Origin: Symbiodinium natans
Taxonomy: Eukaryota > Sar > Dinophyceae > Suessiales > Symbiodiniaceae
Assembly: GCA_905221605.1 (NCBI GenBank)
Contig: CAJNDS010002324.1
Coordinates: 455,001 to 519,000, forward strand
Direction: 5' to 3'
DNA length: 64,000 nucleotides
Below, in pieces: positions 43,801 to 53,200 of this stretch. A model generated the notes under the pieces. The model was not told the origin of the DNA. It worked only from the letters and a program-made list of their open reading frames with translations, and ran no database searches. Each line of letters begins with the position of its first letter. Position 1 is the stretch's first letter. The position numbers were made by a program, and so were the translations under genes.

Positions 43801-46442
43801 CACGTAGATCTCCGAGTAGACGCCGATGTCACAGAGCCCTGTTCCATCGGAACCGGCGCATCTTCAAAAGGAACCTGAGGTAGCTGAGCAAATGCCCACC
43901 AGCCTCTTTCAATCATTGAAAGTGGGATTTGCGATACTTGGCTCCACTGAACCAAGCCTCAACATCTACGATCCCATGTGTTGGGATGCGCTCGCCGTTT
44001 GCTGCTTTGAGTTCCGGAGTGAATCCAGGATAAGAACGAACAACATGATAGAGCCGTGAGGCCTTCTGGCTGAGAATATGGCACGTGGCACCAGAGTCTA
44101 CAAGCCACTTGCCGAAACAGTCTTCGCCTTGGGTTGCCAACAGCTATTTGCTATGTGTCCAGAACGACCGCAGTTGTAGCAAGTGGTTGATGAAGACCTT
44201 TGTGATGTGGTACTGCGTGGTGTGTCTCGTGCCTCCCCGCGCTTGCCATCCGTCTTGGACTTGCCTTGATCTTTCCCCTTTTTCTCCTTTCCTTTGCCGC
44301 CTTTCCATCCTTGCCACTGCTGGCCCCCGAGGAGTGTCGCCCACGTGATTCAGTTTCCCGGAATCAAACACCATACGAGTACGCACCTCATAGTTCATCA
44401 ATTGACAGTACTCACGAACAGGAAGCGGGGACATTTTTCAAGAGAAGCATAACTTTGAGAACATCGCTGATCTCCAACTCTCTTGCAACGACGATGGCAT
44501 TCGGCATGCAGTTGCAGCATCACATGGACCTCATACACTTCTGCTTCCACCTCGCGTGTGATCTCCCTGATGCTGCGTTGGCTCTTGATGACAAGATTGA
44601 TAACCTGACTGCGGTAAAACTGAGCTTCCGAGCGTGACTGAAGGCAGAAATCTCCTGTGATTACCCGCAGTGCCTCATAGCCTTTTTTTGTCTCCCAACG
44701 GGCTTTGCGCTTCAACCAGTCTGACGATGCTTTCCACTCGGGAGCATCCGGTAAAGCGCTGACGAAGTAAGTACATCACTCGCTGAGATCTGTTCTTTTG
44801 TTCTCCCGAGAGGACGGACACATGCAAAGTCAGTGCAAAGCAGTCGTGCGAGAGATAGCTTCCCGAATCTCCGGCGCATAAGCTTCATGAAGTAGACCAG
44901 TCCATGACACGAATGATTCCAGCCAACTCTTGTACCCAGCTATCCCGCTGCTTCGGGTAGTCCAATCCTTGAACCCGTGGCTCGGGACAGGTGGTAACCA
45001 CTTCCTGACTCCACACCTCTCTCAACGGTAAGCAGGGCGGTTCTCCACCAAGTTTTCCATAATTCTCTGTTGGTTCACCATGAGCTGCTGCATCATCACC
45101 GTGTTTTGTGAGACCGACTGCGCCAGTACCGCTACTAGGTTCTCCAGAGTCTGACCTTGGGATTCGGGAACCTGGCCTCCCACCGATGGCGCGGATGATG
45201 CAGTGGCAGATGCTGCCACTTGTGGATGCTGAGCCCAGCTATTCTGGACTGCAGCGTCGAAGTTCTCAAAAGCACCCGGGCGTGTTCTGAGGAGTTGATC
45301 ACTATCCTCTCGACCAGCGGCACCGTACGGGCTCGTAGTCCTGGCTCGTGGCCTCAATCCTCGATCCTCAGCCATTGCTCCAAGTGCTCCGCTACCATGT
45401 ATGAAATCGGAAACCGTCTTTCAACTTTCTATCTGGACGCTCAGGCCGGCTTGAGCCATGCGAGATCCAATTTGATCTTCTACATACATCCAGTTGGTAC
45501 CGAAATGGACCTTAGTCATGTCTACAGTTTAGGGTTTGGGGTTTGGGGTTTAGGGTTGAGGGTTTTTAGGGTTAGGGTCTAGAGACCTAGGCCAACCCCT
45601 TGGCAGCCTTGGAGTGGTCGAAAGCAGACTTTCCACTTGGAGAAAGCTCCTCGATGACCACCTCACGGCTAGGTTTAGGGTTTAGGGTTTAGGGCTTAGG
45701 GCTGAGGGCTTAGGGCTTAGGGTTTAGGGTTGAGGGTTTAGGGTTTCGGGTTTAGGGTTTAGGCTTTAGGGTTTAGGCTTTAGGGTTTCATTTTCCCAGC
45801 CCCGGCAAGGAAGAATCACAAAGGCTGCCTACGCAAGATCTTAATCTCCTAAAGGGGAATACTAGTGAGCGTCTGAGACGAATAACCCTGAACCCCAAAG
45901 TGCTACTTTTGCGCAACCTTTCCTCACCTAACGAAAAATGACTCTATGACTCTATGACCAATATGATAATGGCGCCCAGATATTCGGGGTCGGGTTAGCA
46001 AAAGTATCCTTTTGAGCACCTGTGTGGGATTCCACGGCAGGCTTTCAGGATCGCCTGGGCCTGAATCCAAACGCCTGAAGTGTTAGGGTTTAGAGTTTAG
46101 GGTTTAGGGCTTGGGGTTGAGGTTTAGGGTTTACAGTTTAGGGTTTAGGGTTTGGGGTTGAGGTTTAGGGTTTAGGGTTTAGGGTTAAGGGTTTAGGGTT
46201 GCGACGGGCGTTCGTCCGTGCGGAGGGCTTTCTGAAGCTAAAGCCTAACCCCTCGACCCCATTAAAAGACATACACCCCAAACCCTTAAACCCCAAAACC
46301 CTGTCAAGTTTAAATTTAAACCCTAAACCCTAAACCCTAAACCCTAAACCCTAAACCCTAAACCCTAAACCCTGAACCCAATAACGTGTTCTTGCGGTAT
46401 GCAAGAAAAGTTGGCCTCGTCGTCTGCGGCCGCGTCGGCCAT
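29355..46442 (-). CDS. Gene 2: CS-domain-like protein gene, ~19-exon model
   Basis: Whole-gene entry; exons are listed separately. The product starts MADAAADDE and ends GFGNEL. The best-recognised part is a beta-strand-rich segment near the C-terminus ([17 protein letters not shown] joined to [12 protein letters not shown]) that resembles the CS/p23 domain of CacyBP, SGT1 and NudC-type co-chaperones, including the terminal W-x-x-L. The N-terminal two thirds are unrecognised. Donors are again mostly GC/GA. The third intron (about 3.5 kb) contains a degenerate Copia-type element in sense orientation. Exons 2, 11 and 12 are weak. Confidence 0.75.
29707..29831 (-). CDS. Gene 2 exon 18
   Basis: It encodes [33 protein letters not shown] and SCVEMPGH. 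The acceptor is GCCCAAG|ACCC; the GA donor CAT|GAGAGG is chosen on phase. Confidence 0.75.
30667..30712 (-). CDS. Gene 2 exon 17: end of CS-like domain
   Basis: It encodes [15 protein letters not shown] with the W-x-x-L typical of the CS domain end. The acceptor is CGACAG|GATG and the GC donor AGAA|GCTC, or ten bases earlier GA at AAG|GACA. The intron upstream contains the TGTCTG microsatellite. Confidence 0.85.
31247..31953. repeat. TGTCTG/TGTCTC/TGCCTG microsatellite (~0.7 kb)
   Basis: Homogeneous blocks in series: TGTCTG, then TCTCTG, then TGCCTG, then TGTCTG again. It lies in the intron between gene 2 exons 17 and 16. Confidence 0.97.
32438..32698. repeat. CCCTAAAA (8-mer) variant array
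   Basis: About 28 units of CCCTAAAA bordered by CCCTAAA, ending in an abrupt switch to TTTTAGGG at 32697. Confidence 0.95.
32936..33182. repeat. CCCCTAAA (8-mer) variant array
   Basis: About 20 units of CCCCTAAA inside CCCTAAA edges, just left of gene 2 exon 16. A CCCTGAAA array follows on the other side of that exon at 33309-33386. Confidence 0.95.
33209..33259 (-). CDS. Gene 2 exon 16: CS-like strands
   Basis: It encodes [17 protein letters not shown], closely resembling the last strands of CS/p23 domains. The acceptor is TCCAAG|TACC and the donor AAG|GTCG (GT). Confidence 0.85.
34904..34957 (-). CDS. Gene 2 exon 15
   Basis: It encodes [18 protein letters not shown], probably the early strands of the CS-like domain. 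The acceptor is CCTCCAG|CACG and the GA donor AGA|GAAA. Confidence 0.75.
35335..35455. mobile_element. Dispersed family D (CTAGACCCAAGAGTA...)
   Basis: A roughly 115-bp element with CTAGACCCAAGAGTA at one end, GGGTGCCCTTTTTGGTT inside and TACTCTGGGTCCTAG at the other. Related sequences lie near 645-700, 5785-5860, 13680-13750, 34165-34260 and 63768-63962. Confidence 0.75.
35489..35583 (-). CDS. Gene 2 exon 14
   Basis: It encodes [17 protein letters not shown] and [14 protein letters not shown], alternating hydrophobic and charged residues as in beta-strands. The acceptor is GGCGAG|GGTT and the GC donor GAG|GCGA. Confidence 0.85.
36034..36073 (-). CDS. Gene 2 exon 13
   Basis: It encodes [13 protein letters not shown]. 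The acceptor is CTATCAG|ACC and the donor GGAG|GTGC (GT). Confidence 0.8.
36443..36466 (-). CDS. Gene 2 exon 12 (24 nt, tentative)
   Basis: It would encode GAEITCEF. The acceptor is GGTCAG|GGGG and the GA donor TTC|GAGC. All three frames are open over this GC-rich piece. Confidence 0.4.
37358..37440 (-). CDS. Gene 2 exon 11 (location only)
   Basis: An open stretch here encodes [18 protein letters not shown] and CPVDRPTR. Several AGs could serve as acceptor, and the donor AAGAG|GTTTAGG again uses the repeat. I could not fix the phase with exon 12. Confidence 0.4.
37668..37714 (-). CDS. Gene 2 exon 10
   Basis: It encodes [15 protein letters not shown]. The acceptor is GACCAG|AAGA. The GT donor CGGCG|GTTTAGGG is formed by the telomere-type repeat itself. 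An earlier GC donor, AAG|GCTA, is also possible. Confidence 0.78.
38048..38320. repeat. CCCTATAAA variant array
   Basis: About 270 bp of CCCTATAAA units with some CCCTAAA; the mirror-type variant of the TTTATAGGG array in gene 1. Confidence 0.9.
38845..38925 (+). pseudogene. Orphan ankyrin-repeat segment, opposite strand
   Basis: On the plus strand the sequence encodes [15 protein letters not shown] and [10 protein letters not shown], a clear ankyrin-repeat core. It lies in an intron of gene 2 on the opposite strand and ends against TTTAGGG. No partner exon or clear splice acceptor was seen, so it may be a displaced exon copy. Confidence 0.6.
39070..39201. mobile_element. MITE-like family A, copy 2
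   Basis: Same termini and core as copy 1, in an intron of gene 2; slightly shorter at the right arm (AGTACTCCAAG). Confidence 0.85.
39772..39828 (-). CDS. Gene 2 exon 9
   Basis: It encodes [19 protein letters not shown]. The acceptor is GCCTCAG|CAGT and the donor GGG|GTAGG (GT). Confidence 0.78.
39989..40035 (-). CDS. Gene 2 exon 8
   Basis: It encodes [15 protein letters not shown]. The acceptor is GGCACAG|ATGA and the GA donor GTG|GACT. Confidence 0.82.
40066..40300. repeat. TTTAGGG array
   Basis: About 30 units with single TTTATGG and TTCGGGG patches, starting about 30 bp right of gene 2 exon 8. Confidence 0.95.
40888..40941 (-). CDS. Gene 2 exon 7
   Basis: It encodes [17 protein letters not shown]. 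The acceptor is ACCAAG|CACG and the GC donor CTAG|GCGA. The frame remains open for about 20 more codons, so the donor rests on phase. Confidence 0.78.
   Translation of the reverse strand, partial: HGRKIRWPAPMVWARKP
41212..41266 (-). CDS. Gene 2 exon 6
   Basis: It encodes [18 protein letters not shown]. The acceptor is TTCCGCAG|CTTG after a pyrimidine-rich tract, and the donor CAAG|GTGG (GT). Confidence 0.85.
41793..41859 (-). CDS. Gene 2 exon 5
   Basis: It encodes [14 protein letters not shown] and PAEAVVRQ. The acceptor is ACCGAG|GTCC and the donor CAG|GTGG (GT). Confidence 0.85.
42027..42076 (-). CDS. Gene 2 exon 4
   Basis: It encodes [16 protein letters not shown]. The acceptor is GTGCAG|GCAG and the GA donor ATCTC|GAAG, leaving phase 2. 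Confidence 0.75.
42112..42266. repeat. CCCTCTAAA (9-mer) variant array
   Basis: About 15 units of CCCTCTAAA framed by CCCTAAA, about 35 bp right of gene 2 exon 4. Confidence 0.95.
42919..43046. repeat. 128-bp direct repeat, copy A (3' end of element)
   Basis: It differs from copy B at six positions by eye (about 95% identical). On the minus strand it overlaps the C-terminal part of the integrase reading frame. Inside it, a 125-bp core runs from TG to CA like an LTR. Confidence 0.85.
42941..43717 (-). pseudogene. Retroelement integrase fragment
   Basis: A 258-codon open frame. It contains a CPQC pair from the HHCC finger, a first acidic residue in [11 protein letters not shown], a second in [11 protein letters not shown] and Glu in [10 protein letters not shown]: a D,D-39-E arrangement by my count against the usual D,D-35-E. 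It runs into repeat copy A and stops there. Confidence 0.85.
43913..44140 (-). pseudogene. Retroelement aspartic protease fragment
   Basis: It contains [11 protein letters not shown], the D-S-G-A-T active-site motif at about 44084-44098, and a downstream [15 protein letters not shown] flap-like segment. The frame breaks about 60 residues after the active site and appears to continue in another frame at 43674-43955. Confidence 0.85.
44140..44181 (-). pseudogene. CCHC zinc knuckle of gag
   Basis: The peptide [14 protein letters not shown] matches C-x2-C-x4-H-x4-C exactly, preceded by a Lys/Gly-rich basic stretch. This frame stops soon afterwards and the protease begins in another frame. This could be a programmed shift or simple decay. 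Confidence 0.85.
44398..44715 (-). pseudogene. gag-like central fragment
   Basis: An open frame encodes [18 protein letters not shown] and [16 protein letters not shown], helical and charged as expected of a Copia gag. It is out of frame with the neighbouring fragments. Confidence 0.6.
45022..45375 (-). pseudogene. gag-like N-terminal fragment
   Basis: An open frame from ATG at 45375 encodes a 117-residue Gln/Ser/Ala-rich peptide ending in a helical [14 protein letters not shown] and [10 protein letters not shown]-type segment. It stops before the rest of gag, which continues in other frames. Confidence 0.65.
45399..45526. repeat. 128-bp direct repeat, copy B (5' end of element)
   Basis: It lies just upstream of the gag-like start codon at 45375. 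It retains the same integrase-type frame as copy A ([18 protein letters not shown] in this copy), with a C/Y and a V/I change, so it derives from coding sequence or from an LTR that overlaps it. Confidence 0.85.
45608..45661 (-). CDS. Gene 2 exon 3
   Basis: It encodes [18 protein letters not shown]. The acceptor is CCGTGAG|GTGG next to TTTAGGG, and the GC donor is AAG|GCTG. The downstream intron carries the retroelement. Confidence 0.8.
46214..46231 (-). CDS. Gene 2 exon 2 (18 nt, tentative)
   Basis: This microexon would encode KALRTD. The acceptor is CTTCAG|AAAG and the GA donor GAC|GAAC. It keeps phase but is too short for a firm call. Confidence 0.4.
46416..46442 (-). CDS. Gene 2 exon 1 (start)
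   Basis: It encodes MADAAADDE. An AG sits one base before the ATG (GCCCCAG-C-ATG), suitable as a spliced-leader acceptor. The GC donor is GAG|GCCAAC. Confidence 0.65.
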
Positions 46443-47241
46443 GCTGGGGCTCAGGAGACTACAGGCTCCCCTTCCGCAAGTTAACACAGCAATTAGGGAA
46501 CGCAGGCTCGGCCCTAGAACCCTAAACCCTAAACCCTAAACCCTAAACCCTAAACCCTAAACCCTAAACCCTAAACCCTAAACCCTAAACCCTACAACCC
46601 TAAACCCTGAACTGCTTGAAGCAAACCGAAACACCGAATGGCACAAAATGCCTTGCCTTTCAGGGGGGTCAGCACAAACTTGAGACGAATATCCAGGTCA
46701 ACGGCCGCAGAGGGGGAGTTTGGGGATTAGGGTTTAGGTTTTAGGGTTTAGGGTTTAGGGTTTAGGGCTGTTTAAGGCTGATGGAGTTTTGGGTTCAGGG
46801 CTTCCGGCTGTTTAGGACTTGAGGTCTCAGGGCATATCACCCGGCCCTGTGGACACTCGTTGCACCCTGGAAGCTTGAGACTTGGGATTTAGGGTTTAGG
46901 GTTGATGGTAGATAGGCCCTGTTATCCTTGACATATCCCAAGTGGAGCTCTTATTGCTCTTTTGCAACGCTAAGGGATGTCGAGCTGGATCCTTCGCCAC
47001 TAGGCGAAAGGATATCTTGCAAAAGTCGTCTGCGCTGCTGCACGGCTCTTGGCTGACACACATCACAGACGGTAGTGTACTGCTAAACAGCGGGCGGATG
47101 TGCCTGCCGATAGATCACTTGCAGAGCCCGGAAGGTACCTGGAGCCACCTAAACAAGGATTTAGGGTTTCGGGTGTAGGGTTCAGGGTTTGGGGCTCAGG
47201 GTTTAGGGTTGGCACGATTGCTTGGAAGTGAACAGAAGCCC
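46443..47241. other. Intergenic spacer between genes 3 and 2
   Basis: About 0.8 kb with CCCTAAA arrays at 46517-46610 and TTTAGGG at about 46725-46770. One plus-strand open stretch (46942-47178) shows no recognisable motif. No promoter element can be identified. Confidence 0.6.
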
Positions 47242-47278
47242 CTAGTCTTGGAAGAGCTCGTCATGCTCATACAACATG
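47242..47278 (-). CDS. Gene 3 exon 27 (stop)
   Basis: It encodes MLYEHDELFQD followed by TAG. The acceptor is ACTCCAG|CATG, in phase with exon 26. The acidic tail ends the reading frame. Confidence 0.78.
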
Positions 47279-50200
47279 CTGGAGTATGCCAACCTACCAG
47301 CCGATGCACTTTAGTCTGGGGTCGTCAATACTAATCGTATTCCTAAACCCTAAACCCTAAACCCTAAACCCTAAACCCTAAACCCGAAACCCTAAACCCT
47401 AAACCCTAAACCCTATTCTAATTATTAAGGCCCCTATAGTAGTTTGGGGTAGCGCTGGAGGGAAGGCAGGAAGGGCCGGGAGGACGGTTGGTGGCCGGGA
47501 ACACGCTCAACAGAACCTTAGGGTTTAGGGTTTAGGGTTTTAGGGTTTAGGGTTTAAAAGATTTTAAAAAACACTGCTGATGATGGTGATGATGGTGCTG
47601 CTGCTGATGATGTCGACAACAGCAAGTAGATAATACGGCAGTATTAAGTACATGTTAATAAGCGAAAGGGAACAACAGCAAACCAGAAGCAGAAGCGATA
47701 AAGCACATCCTTGTATCAAGTCATAGAACATAATGAGCAAGACCTAACAAGACCGCAAGTAAAAATGAGTTATCCACAGCCCCAAGAAGACCCAAGTAAG
47801 AAACAGGGCCAGCAGCTAGAACTAGGCTTTAGGGTTTAGGGTTTTATGGTTTTGGGTTTAGGTTTAGGGCTTAGGGTTTAAAGTTTAGGGTCTAGGGCCT
47901 AGTTTAGGGTATCGGATTTCAGGCATCGGTAACTCGGCACAGGAACCCTAAACCCTAAACCCTAAAACCCTAAACCCTAAACCCTAAACCATAAATTTAA
48001 ACCCTAAAGTCCAGGCCAAAGGCTGAAGGCTTTGCAAATGAGTGCGTGGTCCCACTGCTGTAGGCACCGGGACAAGAAAATAGCTAGCGGGGAAGGTGAC
48101 GCAGTGGCTTACTGGCACCTGCCTTGAACCCAACACTTTAGGGTTTAGGGTTTTAGGGTTTTAGGGTTTAGGGGTTTAGGGTCTAAACCCTAAGTCCTAA
48201 ACCACCTAGAAGCCCATCGAACCTCCCCAACCCTCTGCCCTCCAGCCCTACATTTGCCCTGGAAAGCTTTAGTTGTCGAGCGACGCTTATATGGTCACTT
48301 CTCTGAAATATGGCACGTTTTGGGGTCCTTTTTATAAGGCGGCCCCTCTTATGTAGGGTACCCCGAAAAGGGACCCTAATTTTGAGAACTGAACACATAT
48401 GCCTAAGAGGAACACAGCTTCAAACCTGAACATTGAAACTTCGACTTTGCTGTAGGTTTTAGGGATTTAGGGATTTAGGGATTTAGGGTTTCAGGGTTTT
48501 GGTGCTTGAGGGTTCTGGGCTTCCGGGGGCGCCTTTTCCGCTGCAGTTTTCAGCCCTAACCCTAAACCCTAAACCCTAAACCTAAACCCTAAACCCTAAA
48601 CCTAAACCCTAAACCCTAAACCCTAAACCCTAAACCCTAAACTCTACATCCTAGATCCCTAAATCCCTAAACCCTACAGCGAAGTCGAAGTTTCAATGTT
48701 CAGGGGTCTTGGCTGAGGTTCAGGCGGGTGGTCTGGCAGTGGGCCGACCCGTCTCGTCTTCGGAGTGTAGTAAAGTTGAAGCCCTGAAACCCCTCAACCC
48801 AAAATCCAGGGCTTGGGGAACTTCTAAGTTTCTAACCCTAAACCCTAAACCCTAAACCCTAAACCCTAAGTTGCAACTTCTGAGACTCCTTCCCCGGAAA
48901 GCAGAAGGAAAGCTGCGGCTTTCGGGCGCGTCAGGGCATGCCAGCCGTGACGAGTCCAAGGTTTCTCTAGTTTAGGGTTTAGGGTTTGGGTTTAATTTAG
49001 GAGTACCTTCAACTCGACATATCCTTAGAAGCTTCAACTCTACTTCTTCTATGCGCACTTAACCCTATAGACCCTAAGCCCTAAACTCCCTAAGGTAAGA
49101 ACACAGGGTTTCGGGCCCCTCTGTACTTTGGGGTGTAGGGCCTAAGGACGTTGGGAATGGTTTTGATTTGAGAGCTGAAGGCTTAGGAAATCTGGTTAGG
49201 TGTAATGTACCGCTACTACCTTAGGGAGTTTTGCGTTTAGGGTTCAGGGTTTAGGCCTGGAGCCCTATAAACTATACACCCGATAAACCCTGAACAGGCC
49301 AAGCCCACGAACCCAACAAACCAAAAAGACTTGTAAAGCTACAAAACCCCGTGAACCCTATACACCCTACCAGTCTTGAAAGCCTGCCAGCCCGTTAAGC
49401 CCAAGAAGCCCCGCAACCTTGCAAGCCCTATAAACCCCATAGCCCCCTATGAACCCTAAAAGCCCTCTAAACCACAGAACCTTAATTACACAAAACCCTA
49501 TACCCTAAACCCTAAACCCTAAACCCCTAAACCTCCCCTGTAGCTACCAAATGCGCCAGAAGAAGCCGCAGCCGCGACCCCGTCGAAAACTGCCGGCTGG
49601 TCAGTAGCTTGGTTCGTGTCGAGAGGGGCTTCTGAGGGTTTAGGGTTTAGGGTTTAGGGTTTAGGGTTTCGGGTTTCGGGTTTAGGGTCTGTAAGGGAAT
49701 TTGTAGAATTTTATGGCGGGCTCTTTCAAAGGTTTTAGGAGGGGTTCTTGATGGAGACTATGAAGGTTTACATGGTTCTACAGATGATAAGGGTCCATGA
49801 GGGTGTTATCTGGGCTTATAAGGGCTTTTCAGGTTGTAGGGGTTGGGGCTTTGGGGTTTAGGGTTGGGGGATGTAGCTGATTTGAAGGGACTTGTAAATG
49901 GATCACAAGATGTTAACACACGATATAAAAAAGTATTAACTGTATTAACAGCATTGATACTATTCACAGTGTTAATAGTAGGAATAGTGTCAATAGGACT
50001 ATTAGTATGAATAGTGGTAATCGCATTGAAACTATGAATAGTATTAATACTATTAACTCGGGAGTTCCCCCTGGTCCTATCAGTCCTTCATGGGGATTAT
50101 AGCACTGTGCCCCCTACTATAGTCCCTATCAAGGACTGCAAGTATAAAAGGGAACATCCCAACCAGTAATAGTATAAGGTTTGGCTGCACTTAGGAGGGT

Positions 50201-53200
50201 AGTGAAAAAAACAAACTTTTTGCTGCCTCATGAATTATAAACCCAATAAACCCAATAAGGCTAAGGATCTAACGTTTCAATAAAAAGCACCACAGAGAAG
50301 GGTTCGGCAAATGCTTGATATCAAGCCTTCGGTGCTTTGGGCTTTGGGGAAGAAAGGGTTTAGGGTTTAGGGTTTAAGGTTTGAGGAACTTGGGGCTTCC
50401 CTAAGCGGCTGAATACGCGACTACGAACGTACCGCGCGCGCCCTAAACCCTAAACCCTCAACCCGAAACCCTAAACCCGAAACCCTATACCCGAAACCCT
50501 AAACCCGAAACCCTACACCTTCTGTTACCTGCCAACTGTCGTGCTCTGGAGGTTGGAAGCGTCGGGGTTTGACCAGCTGGGATCTTCGACGAGCATATAA
50601 AAGACTCACAGAGTCGGATCCCGAAACAGAGGGACGGCCCTTGTGGTTTAGGGTTAGGGTTTAGGGTTTAGGGTTTAGGGTTTAGGGTTTAGGGTTTAGG
50701 GAAGAGGCTGCAGGGGTTGAGCGCTAAAGATTCGACCGCAGGGGCCGAAGCAGTAGCCCCCCCAAACCCTGAACCCCAAGTGCGCAGCTGGGAGCCTGAT
50801 TAGGGCTTAGGCTTTAAGGTTTAGGTTTAGGGTTAGGGTTTAGGGTTTAGGGTTTAGGGTTTAGGGTTTAGGGTTTAGGGTTTAGGGTTTAGGGTTTAGG
50901 GTTTAGGGTTTAGGGTGTAGGGTTTAGGGTTTAGGGTTTAGTGTTTAGGGTTTAGGGTTTAGGGTTGAGGGTTTAGGGTTTAGGGTTTAGGCTTTGGGCT
51001 TTAGGCTTTAGGCTTTCGCCTTAAGGCTTTAGGGTTTAGGGATAGGGTTTAGGGTTTAGGGTTTAGGGCTTCTCTTGGTAGCCCGGGTAACCATGTTGTA
51101 TTAAGGGCACCCCTCTTTTGGGTTGGTTTTTCTGGATAAAGGAACCCAGAGAACTCAGAAAAAGAGTAAAGTGTACCACTGGGCGGCCAAGGCTTTCACC
51201 CTAAACCCTAAACCCTAAACCCTAAACCCTGAACCCTAAACTCTAAACCCTAAACCCTGAACCCTAAACCCTAAACCCTAAACCCTGAACCCTAAACCCT
51301 AAACCCTAAACCCTGAACCCTAAACCCTAAACCCTAAACCCCCAAGCCCGCAACCCTAATCCCCTTATCGGGTTCTTGCAGAGCAGCTGGGAGGGCTGAG
51401 ATCTTGAGGCCAAGGATGTGGAGAGAGACTTTTGAAAACAAGTCAACCCTAAGGCAGGTTAGGGTTCGGTTTGGGGTTTAGGGTTTAGGGTTTAGGGTGT
51501 TAGGGTTTAGGGTTTTAGGGTTAGGGTTTAGGGTTTAGGGTTTAGGGTTTAGGGTTTAATTAGGGTTTAGGGTTTAGGGCTTTGACATTCACAAGGGCCA
51601 TAGTCCCTGGTCCGACCCAGGAGCGGTCAAGCTGGTATCAAACTTTTGTGCTGTGAGCTCCATGTCTTTATGGCCTCCGCTGCTTGCTAGCCCAGCAACC
51701 ATATTGTAATAAAGGCACCCTTTTTGGGGTTGGTTACCTTATAGGGGAACCCAGAACCCAAAAAAAAGTCTTAAGGGTACCACTGGGCTACCAAGGTTTT
51801 AAAAGCAGCCTTCCCACTTCTGCGCAGGCATTGGCGTCGAGACAGCGCCTGCGCTGAGTGGATGGATAGGCAGTGAGAGCCTCGCCAGCTTCCCTGACGA
51901 TGTAGCTAGGGTTCAGGGTTTAGGGTTTAGGGTTTAGGGTTTAGGGTTTAGGGTTTAGGGTTTAGGGTTTAGGGCACCTTTTCGGAAGGAGCAAGCCAGG
52001 GTGATGCTGGCTGGCGATGCTGATTTCAAGCACCTGGTGTCCTATACAGCACTCGTTTGTATGTCTTCTCCCTCGGATATGATCTCAGACTGCACGTCCA
52101 GCTCCGTGAGGGGAATGAGGCCTGCCGTTTCTGCATTCAATACCCCTGAATCACCTGCAGAAAAAGAGAGGGAACATACCCTACGGGTCCTATGTAGGGA
52201 CTTTCGGGCCCAAGTATATATCAAGTGGGTACATGGGCCCTTAGGGATTGTTCCCAAGGGTCTACTTGATGATGTTCGCAAGCATCCAACTACGAACTGA
52301 TCAGGGCACCTTTCCACGACCATATGGGCTGGGAGCTTAGGGTTTAGGGTTTAGGGTTTAGAATTACACGCTGGTGTCCGAAATTGGCGGTACCTTATGG
52401 GGATTCCCTGCTGTTTGGGGTCTATGTTAGGGGTCCTCTCTTTTCGTAAACCCCATATATAGCAATGAAACCTTCTAAGTAACCCTAAACCCTAAACCCT
52501 AAACCCTAAACCCTAATAAGGAGGACCCAAGAAGGGGCCCGAATCCAGAGAGCTAGCCTTCACAGGGTTCAGCAGGATGAGGATGGCAGGGCTGAGGCTT
52601 TGAGGCTTAGGGTTAGGGGCTTTAGGGGGCTTTAGGGGGGTTTAGGGTTTAGGGTCTAGGGTTTAGGGTTTAGGGTTTAGGCGCTTTAGGGGGGTTTAGG
52701 GGGGTTTAGGGGGGTTTAGGGGGGTTTAGGGGGGTTTAGGGGGTTTAGGGGGTTTGCCTACTTACCTATTCTACCTCCTGTACCAGTCGTGGCAGTGGCA
52801 GTCCTGTTTCGTCGGCAGTGATCTGGTGATGATCACCTGTAGCAGTCGAGCTGTCTGAACCAACCCTTCACGTGGCTTACTGATTCAGGGTTACTTGGAC
52901 TACAGCGGGCTCGAGAATAAAACTCACAATAGTCCATCAGAATCGTCCCTCCTCTGGTGGGGTCGGGGGTGGGGGAGAGGTACGAGGCTTCCCCCTTTGG
53001 AAACTTCGAGCGCTAAAGGAAAGACACGTCAGAGCCCTCAACAGAAGAAAACAAACAAGAAAAAAACAACAAACAGCCCTAAGCCCTCGATCCTTCAGGG
53101 TTCGAGGCTTAGGGTCCCTGCTAGCCCAGGAACTAACCCTAAGGGTCCATGCACCTTATTAATGTATACTTGGGCCGCACAGTCCGTATATAGAAGGTAC

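Larger units (their letters stand above)
42919..45526 (-). mobile_element. Degenerate Copia-type (Ty1/copia-like) retroelement in an intron of gene 2
   Basis: A 2.6-kb block bounded by two 128-bp direct repeats (42919-43046 and 45399-45526) and flanked on both sides by TTTAGGG repeat. Reading on the minus strand it carries gag-like, zinc-knuckle, aspartic-protease and integrase segments in the Copia order, in several frames, so it is broken. No reverse transcriptase or RNase H is present. The hexamer GTTTAG lies at both outer edges (42913-42918 and 45527-45532) and could be a target duplication, though the repeat context makes chance likely. It lies in sense orientation in intron 3 of gene 2. 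Confidence 0.85.
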
